This document shows, piece after piece, positions 36,326 through 45,035 of a DNA stretch of 64,000 nucleotides (positions within the stretch are counted from its first letter, which is position 1; every line of letters starts with the position of its first letter). The notes beneath the pieces were generated by a model. It was given only the letters and a program-made list of their open reading frames with translations, did not search any database and was not told the DNA's origin. A program made the position numbers and the translations under genes. Source of the DNA: Qipengyuania sp. HL-TH1. Its GTDB lineage: Bacteria > Pseudomonadota > Alphaproteobacteria > Sphingomonadales > Sphingomonadaceae. The stretch is from contig NZ_CP142675.1 in assembly GCF_036365825.1 (NCBI RefSeq), forward strand, positions 1,860,001-1,924,000, in the 5' to 3' direction.

Positions 36326-37482
36326 CAGCGGAACACCGAAGCGGGTTCGGTGCGCAGCACATTGCGCAGCGCCAGCCAGCCGGTCAGCGCAAGGATCAGG
36401 AACACCGCGACCATGCTGATCAGCGGAATCTGCCAGGGAATATAGAATCCCTTGAAGGTCGGATTGGCGGAAAAGCCCCAGATGAAGAACACCGTACCGA
36501 GCACGCCCAGCCCATAGCCGATCAGCCCGACCAGCCCCGCCTGTACCGCCACCATCCGGCGGATCTTGCGGTTGGTCACCCCGATCGCCTTGAGCGCGCC
36601 GAACTGCTTGATATTGTCGCGGATGAACAGGCTGAAGGTCAGCCCGACAATGGCCACGCCGACAATAAAGCCAAGCAGGACGGTGATCCCGAAATTGAGC
36701 GGGATGCCCGTATTCTCGATTATGAAGTCGATCCCGTCCTGCGCGAATTCGTCGCGCGTCTGCGCTTTCAGCCCGGTTTCGCGTTCGATCCGTTCGGACA
36801 GGGCTTTGGCCTGCAGCGGATCTTCGGCGCCCACCAGCACGAAGGACAGGCGGTTGCGCGTTCCGGGGACGTAATTCAGCGCCTGGCTGTATTTTGTGTA
36901 AAGCACCACCGTGCTGGTGAAGCTGGGCGTGGCATCGGCGATCCCGCGGATCACCGCGCGCTGGTCGTTGAGTTCGAGCCGTTCGCCGATCGGCGACTGG
37001 CCGGGGAACATGCGAGTGGTGCCGACATCGTCGATGATGACGCTGTCGGGCTGCGACAGGACATCGGGCGAGCCTTCGATCATGCGCTTGGGCAGGCCGA
37101 TCAGCGTGGCATCATCGACCCCGATCACCGCGACCCCTTCGAGATCGCCATCCTTAGTGCGTACGCTGGCCTGCGCGCGGATATGCGGCACTGCCCAGCC
37201 CACCCCGGGCACGCTGCGCACCTTGTCGAGCGCAGTGGAAGGCATGGCATAGGCGACGTCGGTCGTCCGGCTGACCGGGTCCATGACCCAGATATCGGCG
37301 CTGGAGACATTGTAGACGCCGCTGGCGCCGCGCTCGATCAGATTGACGAAAATGGTCAGCTGCTGGGTGATCAGCAGCGTCGAAAAAGCGATTCCGAAGA
37401 CCAGCCCATAGAACTTCTGGGCATCTCCGGTGAGCATCCTGATCGCGATCCAGAGCACGTTCGCTTGCCTTCGCCTGACCAT
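36325..37482 (-). CDS. ABC transporter permease (DevC/FtsX-MacB type)
   Basis: The product is 385 residues. It has one N-terminal membrane span (FYGLVFGIAFSTLLITQQL), a large periplasmic domain of about 220 residues, and three C-terminal spans ending in LALTGWLALRNVLRTEPASVFR. This is the MacB/FtsX topology in the short DevC form, working with a separate ATPase. It is the first gene of the efflux operon, starting only 10 bases from a pair of palindromic operators shared with the divergent TetR gene, so the pump is almost certainly TetR-controlled. Confidence 0.9.
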   Translation of the reverse strand: MVRRRQANVLWIAIRMLTGDAQKFYGLVFGIAFSTLLITQQLTIFVNLIERGASGVYNVSSADIWVMDPVSRTTDVAYAMPSTALDKVRSVPGVGWAVPHIRAQASVRTKDGDLEGVAVIGVDDATLIGLPKRMIEGSPDVLSQPDSVIIDDVGTTRMFPGQSPIGERLELNDQRAVIRGIADATPSFTSTVVLYTKYSQALNYVPGTRNRLSFVLVGAEDPLQAKALSERIERETGLKAQTRDEFAQDGIDFIIENTGIPLNFGITVLLGFIVGVAIVGLTFSLFIRDNIKQFGALKAIGVTNRKIRRMVAVQAGLVGLIGYGLGVLGTVFFIWGFSANPTFKGFYIPWQIPLISMVAVFLILALTGWLALRNVLRTEPASVFR

Positions 37483-37492
37483 TCGTCCATTA

Positions 37493-37528
37493 TTGAACGA
37501 GGACGTTCAATTGAACGGAGGCGTTCAG
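37493..37528. promoter_or_regulatory. Two abutting palindromic TetR operators
   Basis: TTGAACG-AGGA-CGTTCAA at 37493-37510 is followed without a gap by TTGAACG-GAGG-CGTTCAG at 37511-37528. Each is an 18-base palindrome with 7-base arms and a 4-base centre; the only arm mismatch is the last base of the second. They fill nearly all of the 47-base space between the divergent permease and TetR genes, and the TetR gene's GGAGG lies inside the second site. This is the expected layout for autoregulation and pump repression by the adjacent TetR protein. Confidence 0.85.
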
Positions 37529-37529
37529 A

Positions 37530-38183
37530 TTGTCAAGTAACGAACCGAAGCGCACCGGGCGTCCGGCCGACGAGGCCAAACGCGAGGCGATCCTGGCCGC
37601 CGCGGCCGCCAGCTTCTTCGAGCACGGGTTTGCCGCCAGTTCGATCGAGCAGATCGCAGCTGATGCGGGCGTTTCGAAAGTCACGATCTACAACCGGTTC
37701 GGCGACAAGCGCGCGCTGTTTGCGGCGGCAGTCGAGGTCGAATGCGAACAGATCCGGGGCAGCCTGCAAGTCCCCGAGGTCGCCTCGGGCAGTCTGCGCG
37801 ATCGGCTGACCGCGGTGGGCGAGGCGATGGTCGCGTTCACGTCGCGGCCCAAGATGGTCCAGTTCGAACGGCGCATCGCGGCCGAGACCGAGCATGACCC
37901 GGCGGTTGGCGCAGCCTTCCTCGAGGCCGGCCCGCATCGCATGAAGGAGTCTTTCGCGGCGCTGATCGCCGCGATGCACGAAACGGGGGAAGTCGATGTC
38001 GCCGACCCCGCGCTCGCCGCCGAGCAGTTCGCCGGCATGTGCAAGGGAATGGGCGATCTCGAACGCCGCTTCGGCGCGCCCGCCGACCCGCAGCGCAATC
38101 GCGAGCGGATCGCCGGCGCAGTCGAGGTATTCTGCCGCGCCTATGCCCGCGACCCGTCCTGCGAGACCGAGGCGGGGAGCTAG
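37530..38183 (+). CDS. TetR-family repressor of the ABC efflux operon
   Basis: The product is 217 residues from a TTG at 37530, 8 bases after GGAGG. The DNA-binding domain is at residues about 14-62 (FEHGFAASSIEQIAADAGVS, then KVTIYNRFGDKRALFAAAVE). The C-terminal helices form a ligand pocket of the AefR/TetR_C type (GMGDLERRFGAPADP). It is divergent from the pump genes and overlaps two palindromic sites, so it most likely represses both itself and the pump until an exported compound binds. Its stop overlaps that of motB by 4 bases in convergent orientation. Confidence 0.92.
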   Translation: MSSNEPKRTGRPADEAKREAILAAAAASFFEHGFAASSIEQIAADAGVSKVTIYNRFGDKRALFAAAVEVECEQIRGSLQVPEVASGSLRDRLTAVGEAMVAFTSRPKMVQFERRIAAETEHDPAVGAAFLEAGPHRMKESFAALIAAMHETGEVDVADPALAAEQFAGMCKGMGDLERRFGAPADPQRNRERIAGAVEVFCRAYARDPSCETEAGS

Positions 38184-39007
38184 TTCTCCAGCGAGATCGA
38201 GATCCGGCGGTTGCGCGGATCGGTGGGATCGCCCGCGATCAGCGGTTCGGTATCCGCGACCCCTTCGATCCGGCGGAAGCGCTCGCGCGCAATCCCGTGA
38301 CGGATGAGATCCTGCCGCGTCGTTTCCGCGCGCCCGGCCGACAGCGACCAATTGTTGACCCGCGTCGGATCGCGATATTTGAGCGCATCGGTATGGCCGC
38401 GCACGGTGATCTTGCCGCCTTCGGGCGCGATCGCTTCGGCGACGAGATCGAGCAGGTCGCGCGCATCGGTGGTGAGGACCGTCGTGCCGAGCGAGAACAT
38501 CGAGAAATCGGCATCATCGACCAGGTCGATCCTAATGCCGGTGGTGGTGTTGATCATCCGCACCTGGCGCATCAGCCGCTTGAGCCGTTCGCGGTCGGCG
38601 ACCGCTTCGGTCACGCGCTGCTGGATACGCTTGATGCTCGCCGCGCCTTCCTTGGGCCCACCCGTGGCATCGCGCGGAACGGTCAGCGTCTGGGTCCCCG
38701 TCTGCCCCGCGGCATGCGGGTAGTTATCGACGTCGACGAGCGACGACCCGCCCAACACGCCGTCGGCGCCCGCGCTTTGTTCCTTGGTCTTCACCAGCGT
38801 CGGAGTGAAATAGTCCGCCAGCCCCTTGCGCTGGTCCTCGGTGGTTGCACCGAGCAGCCAGAGCAGCAGGAAGAACGCCATCATCGCGGTGACGAAATCG
38901 GCATAGGCGACCTTCCAGGCGCCGCCATGATGACCCGCCTCGACGACGGTCACCTTCTTGACGATGATCGGGGCCGGATCGTTGCGACCCGCGGCGGAGC
39001 TGGCCAT
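38180..39007 (-). CDS. motB: Flagellar motor stator protein MotB
   Basis: The product is 275 residues. One N-terminal membrane span contains the proton-binding Asp37 (YADFVTAMMAFFLLLWLLG). A flexible linker is followed by an OmpA-like peptidoglycan-binding domain (ITVRGHTDAL, NWSLSAGRAETTRQDL, NRRISISLEN) that anchors the stator to the cell wall. It is one base downstream of motA, and both sit at the 3' end of the flgB-flgL run, so they may be expressed with the hook and basal-body genes rather than only late. Confidence 0.95.
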   Translation of the reverse strand: MASSAAGRNDPAPIIVKKVTVVEAGHHGGAWKVAYADFVTAMMAFFLLLWLLGATTEDQRKGLADYFTPTLVKTKEQSAGADGVLGGSSLVDVDNYPHAAGQTGTQTLTVPRDATGGPKEGAASIKRIQQRVTEAVADRERLKRLMRQVRMINTTTGIRIDLVDDADFSMFSLGTTVLTTDARDLLDLVAEAIAPEGGKITVRGHTDALKYRDPTRVNNWSLSAGRAETTRQDLIRHGIARERFRRIEGVADTEPLIAGDPTDPRNRRISISLEN

Positions 39008-39008
39008 C

Positions 39009-39872
39009 CTACCTACCCCGCAGCGCGTCGAGGAGTTCGTTCAGCCCCGGCCGCACCGTATGGCCCAGACCCGACCGCGCGCTTTCCACCACCAGCGGCT
39101 GCGGATGGCCGTAGAGCGAGGCGATGATCACCTGCTTGACCGCGTGGAAGATCTGTTCGTCCTGCTCGAGCACCTGCTTGAGCCGGCCGGCGAGCGGGCC
39201 GACGATACCATAGGCAAGCAACACGCCGAGGAAGGTGCCCACCAGCGCCGCGCCGATCATCTTGCCGAGGATTTCAGGCGGCTTGTCGATCGAGCCCATG
39301 GTTTTCACCACGCCCAGCACCGCCGCGACGATGCCCAGCGCGGGGAGCGCATCCGACAGCGTTTCAAGATTGTGCTGCGGTTCGCGCAATTCGTGGAAAT
39401 GCGTCTTCATCGCATTGTCCATCACCTCTTCGACCGCATGAGTTTCCAGCGTGCCCGACGACACCACCAGCAGCGTCAGCGTGTCGCAGATCAGCGCGAT
39501 GAGCGCGGTATTCTTGAGCAAATTGGGATAGGCGCTGAACACGGTGGAATTTTCGGGTTCCTCGAGATGGCTTTCGAGCGCCACGGGCCCATCGTTCTTG
39601 AGCATGCGCATCAGCTGCGTGGTCAGGGCGATCGCATCGATATGGTCCTGCTTGTCGTGCTGGGGCCCCTTGAAGATCTTCCCGAAAGCACGGCCGATCG
39701 CCTTGAGCCCGTCGAGCGAATTGCCCGCGACCATCGCGCCGATCGCGGCGCCGCCGATGATCAGCATTTCATAGGGCATGGCGGCCATCACCGGGCCGAG
39801 CGCGCCGCCGCTGAGCATGAAGCCGCCAAACACCATGACGAGCAGAACAACGATGCCGATAATCGCGTACAT
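39009..39872 (-). CDS. motA: Flagellar motor stator protein MotA
   Basis: The product is 287 residues with four membrane spans. It conducts protons with MotB and drives rotor turning. The N-terminus is MYAIIGIVVLLVMVFGGFML. The large cytoplasmic loop carries charged residues for FliG contact, and the last two spans have the signature PALGIVAAVLGVVKTMGSID and ALVGTFLGVLLAYGIVGPLA, including the conserved channel Pro residues. A GGAAGGAA site precedes the ATG. This is the long, E. coli-type MotA, in contrast to the shorter MotA-like protein at 47827-48483. Confidence 0.95.
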   Translation of the reverse strand: MYAIIGIVVLLVMVFGGFMLSGGALGPVMAAMPYEMLIIGGAAIGAMVAGNSLDGLKAIGRAFGKIFKGPQHDKQDHIDAIALTTQLMRMLKNDGPVALESHLEEPENSTVFSAYPNLLKNTALIALICDTLTLLVVSSGTLETHAVEEVMDNAMKTHFHELREPQHNLETLSDALPALGIVAAVLGVVKTMGSIDKPPEILGKMIGAALVGTFLGVLLAYGIVGPLAGRLKQVLEQDEQIFHAVKQVIIASLYGHPQPLVVESARSGLGHTVRPGLNELLDALRGR

Positions 39873-39898
39873 TTGAAAAATTCCTTCCGAAGGCGCGA

Positions 39899-40816
39899 TC
39901 AGCGCAGCATTGAGAACAGCGAGAGATTGGCGAGGCGCACGAAGCTGGCCTGGGTCGCCTCGAGAACCGTCAGCGTTTCCTGCAGCCGGCTCATGGTCAC
40001 CGCGATATCCGCGCCGCCGACGCTCGTGCGTTCGTCGGCAATGCGTTCGGTGTTGATTTCGCGGCGCTCGGTCATGAGGTCGATCCAGTTGAGCCGCGAG
40101 CCGACGACGGTCTGCGCCGTAGTCACCTTTTCAAGCCCCCGGTCGAGATCGGCGAGCGCCGCCGAACTGGCATCGGCTGCCGCCTGGCCGCCGCCTGCCA
40201 GCGCAATCGCGAGGCCATCGAGCACTGCGAACAGATCGGTCGGCCCGGAGGCGGCGTCGAACTGGAAGATTTCCGGCCCGGTCAATCCGGGGATCACCGA
40301 TTGCCCTTCGCCGATTTCAAGCGGCGTGACGGCGGCGGTGCCGACGAATTGCACGCCATTGCCGCTGCCATTGTCGACATAGGCCTGGCCCGCAGCCTGC
40401 CCCCCGAAGAGCGCGTGCCCCGTGATGTTGCGGCTGTTGCCGAGCAGCACGAGGTTTTCGCGCAGGCTCGCCACTTCCACGCCGATGGCGGCGCGCTGGT
40501 CATCGTTGAGCGTGCTCACTGTCGCCTGCACGGCCAGTTCCCGCACCCGCATGACGATATCGGCAATCGAGCTGAGTGTCTGGTCGGTAAGCGCGAGATC
40601 GGCCTCGGCGAGCTCCGAATTGCGCGTGTCGACGCTGGTAATGCGTTCGGTGCGCGCGAGCATCCGCAACCGCGCAGCGGCCACCGGATCGTCCGACGAG
40701 CGTTCGAGCCGTTCGCCTGTCCCGATCTGCTGCTGCAGCGTTTCGGCCTGCGCGCGCAGGCTGCCGATCTGGCGGGTGCTGCGTTCGTAGAACGCCCCGG
40801 TGCTGAGATTGATCAT
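39899..40816 (-). CDS. flgL: Hook-filament junction protein FlgL
   Basis: The product is 305 residues. The N-terminal helix (TRQIGSLRAQAETLQQQIGTGERLERSSDDPVAA) and the C-terminal helix (VTMSRLQETLTVLEATQASFVRLANLSLFSML) form the flagellin-like coiled-coil ends that pack in the filament-type D0/D1 layer. It lies outside the cytoplasm at the junction between hook and filament. Its ATG overlaps the flgK stop by 4 bases. Confidence 0.92.
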   Translation of the reverse strand: MINLSTGAFYERSTRQIGSLRAQAETLQQQIGTGERLERSSDDPVAAARLRMLARTERITSVDTRNSELAEADLALTDQTLSSIADIVMRVRELAVQATVSTLNDDQRAAIGVEVASLRENLVLLGNSRNITGHALFGGQAAGQAYVDNGSGNGVQFVGTAAVTPLEIGEGQSVIPGLTGPEIFQFDAASGPTDLFAVLDGLAIALAGGGQAAADASSAALADLDRGLEKVTTAQTVVGSRLNWIDLMTERREINTERIADERTSVGGADIAVTMSRLQETLTVLEATQASFVRLANLSLFSMLR

Positions 40817-42153
40817 CGCCCGATCCCCAGGAGAGTGTCGAAGATATCGCTGGCCGCCTGCATCGCCCGCCCCGAGGCCTGGAAGGCCTGCTGGAAGCGG
40901 ATCAGATTGGCGGCTTCGGAGTCGAGATCGACGCCCGATTGCTGTTCGAGCGAGATGCGCGCGGAGGACGCGATCGTTTCGAGCGCGCTCTGCGTGACAT
41001 TGCGCCCCGCGACCTTGCTCGACACGTCGAACAGGATCCCGCTGAGCTCCTGCGCCGGATCGAGCGCGGCCAGCGACTGGCGCAGCGCGTTGAGATTGGC
41101 ATCATCGCGGCTGGAGGCCCCCGCCCCTGCGGGCGCCGTCGCCAGACCGCGGCCCTCGCTCATGACGACGCGCAGCGTTCCGGCGGTACTACCAGAGAAG
41201 ATCGGTTGCCCCTGCGTGCCGTCGAGCGCGACGCCCGCGGCCTGCGCATTGTTCACTGCATCGGCAATGGTCGCCGCGACCGTATCGAGACGGGTGCGGA
41301 CCGCCGCCAGTTCGGTCAGCGCGAGCGATGCGCCCGCGAGGCTGCCCGAACCCGGGCTCACCGCCTGGCCGTCGACTGCGAAGCTGAGCGTTCCGTCGGC
41401 AGCCGTGGCCGAAGACAAGGTCCCCGCATTGCCGCCCTGGACGAAACTGCGCGGGGGATTGGTGCCCAGCGAAACCGCGACGGTTCCGTCTGCAGCGAAA
41501 CTCGTCGTGAGCGCGGTGAAGCCCGACAGGCGTTCGAGCAACTGGTCGCGTTGGTCGAGCAGTGCCGCGCGGTCGCTGCTGCCGCTGCCGGCGCGCGTCA
41601 GCCGCAGGTTCACCCGCGCCAGTTCGCCGCCGATGATGTTGGCATCGGATATCTGCGCTTCGGCATCGAAGCGCAGGCCATCGCCCACCGCATCGAAGCC
41701 CGAGGCGGTGATGTTGAACTTGTTCGCCAGCGTCGAGGCTTCGGCGACCACTGCGGCACGCCGCGAGGGATCGACCGGATCGCCGGCAAGCTGCTGGAGC
41801 GCGGCTTCGAATTCAACGATCGAGGTGAACACGCCCGATTGTTCGAGCGCGCTTTCCATATTGCTCAGGCCCGTTAGCTCGACATTGGCGCGCGCGAGAT
41901 CGCCCGAGGTGCGGCGCACTTCGCCCTGGAGGAAGGCATCGGCATTGCGGCGGATTTCCGCGACACGCGCACCCGACAGCGAGATATCGCCGATCCGCCC
42001 CGCCCCGCCCGAGGCCGAGACTTCCTCGATCCGCAGGCTGCGCCGGACATAGCCGTCGCTCGACGCATTGGCGATGTTCTGAGCGGTAACGTCTAGCGCC
42101 CCACGCGCCGCGCGCGCGCCGCTGGCGGCGATAGAGAGGAGATCGGAGGCCAT
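40813..42153 (-). CDS. flgK: Hook-associated protein 1 FlgK
   Basis: The product is 446 residues. The N-terminus has the rod-hook family motif LLSIAASGARAARGALDVTAQNIANASSDGYVRR, and the C-terminus ends with a helix of the same family (LIRFQQAFQASGRAMQAASDIFDTLL). The middle Ala/Gly-rich part is variable. It forms the first ring of the hook-filament junction after secretion. It overlaps flgJ by one base (start 42153) and flgL by 4. Confidence 0.92.
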   Translation of the reverse strand: MASDLLSIAASGARAARGALDVTAQNIANASSDGYVRRSLRIEEVSASGGAGRIGDISLSGARVAEIRRNADAFLQGEVRRTSGDLARANVELTGLSNMESALEQSGVFTSIVEFEAALQQLAGDPVDPSRRAAVVAEASTLANKFNITASGFDAVGDGLRFDAEAQISDANIIGGELARVNLRLTRAGSGSSDRAALLDQRDQLLERLSGFTALTTSFAADGTVAVSLGTNPPRSFVQGGNAGTLSSATAADGTLSFAVDGQAVSPGSGSLAGASLALTELAAVRTRLDTVAATIADAVNNAQAAGVALDGTQGQPIFSGSTAGTLRVVMSEGRGLATAPAGAGASSRDDANLNALRQSLAALDPAQELSGILFDVSSKVAGRNVTQSALETIASSARISLEQQSGVDLDSEAANLIRFQQAFQASGRAMQAASDIFDTLLGIGR

Positions 42154-42458
42154 CAGCGGTCACCCTGCGGGAGGAAATGCGCCAATTGCTGTTCGATCGC
42201 ATGGGCGAAGCCAAGCTGGCCGGATTCGGCCGTGACTTCGGCGAAGCGCGCATCGCGCATCTCGCGGAAGGTTTCCTCGCCTTCGCCGCCGAACAGATCG
42301 TTGCCGCCGAAATCGGTGCTGCGCGCGCTCGACAGCATCTGCCGCAGCAGGATCGCTTCGAACTGCTGCGCGGCCTGCCGCAATTCCTCGCGGATCGGCG
42401 AGGCTTCGCGTTCGGGCAGCGGCGTCGCACCGGCCAGATTGATGGGGTAAGTCGTCAT
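42153..42458 (-). CDS. flgJ: Rod-binding protein FlgJ, N-terminal domain only
   Basis: The product is 101 residues and contains only the rod-cap/rod-binding domain (EELRQAAQQFEAILLRQMLSSAR, then GGEGEETFREMRDARFAEV). The muramidase domain present in enterobacterial FlgJ is absent, which is usual in alphaproteobacteria. A separate SLT-domain gene at 50270-51124 may supply that activity. It overlaps flgI and flgK starts and stops. Confidence 0.88.
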   Translation of the reverse strand: MTTYPINLAGATPLPEREASPIREELRQAAQQFEAILLRQMLSSARSTDFGGNDLFGGEGEETFREMRDARFAEVTAESGQLGFAHAIEQQLAHFLPQGDR

Positions 42459-43552
42459 ATGATCACGAGCTCCGCGGTCAGCGACCCGGCCTGTTTGAGG
42501 CCTTCGAGAATGGCGACCAGATCGGCCGGGCTGGCCCCGAGCGCGTTGAGCGCATCGACCACTTCGGCGAGCGAGGCACCGGGGCCGACGCGCGACACGA
42601 CGCTGCCCTCCTGGCGCGCGGTGATCGTGCTGTCGGGTTCGAGCGCGGTCTGGCCGCGGGTAAAGGGTTCGGGCTGGACCACGAGCGGGTTCTCGTCGAT
42701 CCGCACCACCAGGCTGCCATGGCTGATCGCCGCCGGCGCCAGCCGTACCGCGCTGGAGATGACGATGGTGCCGGTCCGGCTGTTGATCACCACCTTGGCC
42801 GCGCGTTCGGCCGGGTTGATGTCGAGCATTTCGATATCGGCCATGATTTGCGCGCGCGTGTTGGCGCCCGGGGGCAACATCAGCGCCAGCGTGACGCCGT
42901 CCTCGACCAGCGCCATCCCGGGATAGACGGCGTTGATCGCATCGCGCACACGCGAGATGGTGAGGAAATCGGCTTGGTAGAGGTTCCAGCGCAGCACTTC
43001 GGTGAAATCGAAATTGCTCGCCACCGCCTGTTCGACGCTCGCGCCGTCGGCAATGCGGCCCACGGTCGGGACATTGACCGTCAGCTTCGATCCGTCCTGC
43101 CCCGATACACCCAGACCGCCGACCGCGAGGTTGCCCTGCGCCATCGCGTAGATCTGTCCGTCGGCCCCATAGAGCGGGGTCATCACCAGCGCGCCGCCGC
43201 GCAGCGACTTGGCCTTGCCCATGGTCGAAACGGTCACATCGATCCGCTGGCCGGGCTTGGCGAAGGCAGGCAATTCGGCAGTGATGATCACCGCGGCCGC
43301 GTTCTTGAGCGCCGGATTGACCCCTGGCGGAAGCTGCAGGCCGAGACGGCCCGACACGCCGCGCATGGCCTGGGTCGCATAGGCGAAATTGTCATCGCCC
43401 GACCCGTCGAGCCCGACGACGATGCCATAGCCGGTGAGCTGGTTCGAACGGACCGACTGGAACTGGCCGAGGTCGCGCACGCGCTCGGCAGCTGCCGGAA
43501 CCGGCAGCAGCGCGAGCAGGGCGACGAAGAAGAGAGCGAAACGGCGGATCAT
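42455..43552 (-). CDS. flgI: Flagellar P-ring protein FlgI
   Basis: The product is 365 residues from the ATG at 43552; the frame runs on upstream into flgH but has no start context there. The signal peptide (MIRRFALFFVALLALLPVPAAA) is followed by the highly conserved ERVRDLGQFQSVRSNQLTGYG and VVGLDGSGDD. The end has PGASLAEVVDALNALGASPADLVAILEGLKQAGSLTAELVII, the usual C-terminus. It forms the periplasmic bushing in the peptidoglycan layer. FlgA, encoded at 48978-49493, is its assembly chaperone. Confidence 0.95.
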   Translation of the reverse strand: MIRRFALFFVALLALLPVPAAAERVRDLGQFQSVRSNQLTGYGIVVGLDGSGDDNFAYATQAMRGVSGRLGLQLPPGVNPALKNAAAVIITAELPAFAKPGQRIDVTVSTMGKAKSLRGGALVMTPLYGADGQIYAMAQGNLAVGGLGVSGQDGSKLTVNVPTVGRIADGASVEQAVASNFDFTEVLRWNLYQADFLTISRVRDAINAVYPGMALVEDGVTLALMLPPGANTRAQIMADIEMLDINPAERAAKVVINSRTGTIVISSAVRLAPAAISHGSLVVRIDENPLVVQPEPFTRGQTALEPDSTITARQEGSVVSRVGPGASLAEVVDALNALGASPADLVAILEGLKQAGSLTAELVII

Positions 43553-43563
43553 GGTGACTATCC

Positions 43564-44217
43564 TCAGAAGGGCGAAATCGCGCCGAAGAAGCGCGACAGC
43601 CAGCCTTCGCGGCTGGCGCGCTGGACCGAACCGGCGCCCGAATAGGAAATCCGCGCATCGGCCACGCGGATCGACGGGATCCGGTTGTCCTGATCGATAT
43701 CGGAGAGGCGGATGATGCCCGAAAGCTGCACCCATTCCTCGCCCTGGCTCAGCTGCATGACCTTTTCTCCGCGCACCAATGCCGTTCCGTTGGGACGGAC
43801 CTCGGCAATGGTGACGGTCAGGTCGGCCCGGATCGAACTGGCCTGAGAGGCATCGCCCGATCCCTTGAACGACGCGCGGCCCGAGGCATTAAGGTCGCTG
43901 TCGTCGATGCCGACGAATTCGGGCAGCGACAGGCCGATACTGCCATCGCGCTTGGTCGAACCGCTGGTCGATTTGGACGTCTGCGTCCGCTCGACCAACA
44001 CGATGGTGACGATGTCGCCAACCCGCGCTGCGCGGTTGCCGTAATAGAGCGGCGCATAGCCGTGGCTGGCCTGGTAGATGGCCCCGTCGTGATGGCGCGC
44101 CGGCGCGGCCTGGGGTGCGGGCGGAAGGACCGCAGCGAACCCTTCGGGGCGCGAGGCGCCGCCGCCGCAGGCGGCCAGGGCGAGTGTCAGCGGGGCAAGA
44201 CAGAAAGCGGATTTCAT
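43564..44217 (-). CDS. flgH: Flagellar L-ring protein FlgH
   Basis: The product is 217 residues from the ATG at 44217, which follows GAGGAC; a GTG at 44232 is the alternative. A lipoprotein signal ends in LTLALAAC. The family core is DIVTIVLVERTQTSKSTSG and VRGEKVMQLSQGEEWVQLSGIIRLSDI, and the end is SREGWLSRFFGAISPF. It forms the outer-membrane ring around the rod. It sits between flgG and flgI in the normal order. Confidence 0.95.
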   Translation of the reverse strand: MKSAFCLAPLTLALAACGGGASRPEGFAAVLPPAPQAAPARHHDGAIYQASHGYAPLYYGNRAARVGDIVTIVLVERTQTSKSTSGSTKRDGSIGLSLPEFVGIDDSDLNASGRASFKGSGDASQASSIRADLTVTIAEVRPNGTALVRGEKVMQLSQGEEWVQLSGIIRLSDIDQDNRIPSIRVADARISYSGAGSVQRASREGWLSRFFGAISPF

Positions 44218-44228
44218 GGCGAACGTCC

Positions 44229-45017
44229 TCACAGCGTCTGGTTGGCGTTGCGCAGCATTTCGTCGACGGCGGAAACCATCTTCGAGCTGATTTCATAGGC
44301 GCGCTGGCATTCGATCATCTCGACCAGCTCCTCGACGATATTGACGTTCGAGGCTTCGAGCATGCCCTGGCGTAAATTGCCGCGACCGTTCTCGCCGCCC
44401 GGCGCCAGTTCGGCTGCGCCGCTGGCAGCGGTTTCGACGAGGAAGTTGTCGCCGATCGCCTGCAGGCCTGCGGGATTGGTAAAGCGGGCCACCTGGATCT
44501 GGCCGAGCTCGGCAGGTTCGGCCTCGCCGGGGATCGCTGCCGACACGGTGCCGTCGGGCGAAACCGCGACCGCGGTCGCGCCTTCGGGGATGGTGATCGC
44601 CGGCTGGACGGCATAGCCCTGCTGGGTGACCAGCTGCCCTTCGGCGGACTGGGTAAAGTTGCCTGCGCGGGTGTAGCCAATGCGGCCACCGGGCAGTTCG
44701 ACCTGGAAATAGCCATCGCCGTCGAGCGCGAGGTCATAGGCGTTTCCGGTGGTGCTGAGCGCGCCCTGCGTCATGATCTGGCTGGTCGACTGGACCGCCA
44801 CGCCGGTACCGAGGTTGAGCCCGGCGGCATAGGCGGTTTCGCCCGACGAGCGCTGGCCCGCGACCCGCGCATCCTGATAGGCGAGCGTGGCGAAATTGGC
44901 GCGGTCGCGCTTGAAGCCGGTGGTGCCGACATTGGCGAGGTTGTTGGCGATGACGCGCATGCGCAGATCCTGGGCCTCGAGCCCGGTGCGGGCGACCTGA
45001 AGGGCTGAAGTGGGCAT
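44229..45017 (-). CDS. flgG: Distal rod protein FlgG
   Basis: The product is 262 residues, the family's usual length. The N-terminal motif is ALQVARTGLEAQDLRMRVIANNLANVGTTGFKRDRANF, the middle carries LALDGDGYFQVELPGGRIGYTRAGNF, and the C-terminus is SNVNIVEELVEMIECQRAYEISSKMVSAVDEMLRNANQ. All are diagnostic of FlgG. It builds the distal rod of the basal body after export. Confidence 0.95.
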   Translation of the reverse strand: MPTSALQVARTGLEAQDLRMRVIANNLANVGTTGFKRDRANFATLAYQDARVAGQRSSGETAYAAGLNLGTGVAVQSTSQIMTQGALSTTGNAYDLALDGDGYFQVELPGGRIGYTRAGNFTQSAEGQLVTQQGYAVQPAITIPEGATAVAVSPDGTVSAAIPGEAEPAELGQIQVARFTNPAGLQAIGDNFLVETAASGAAELAPGGENGRGNLRQGMLEASNVNIVEELVEMIECQRAYEISSKMVSAVDEMLRNANQTL

Positions 45018-45035
45018 GGTCTATCCTTTCCCTGA

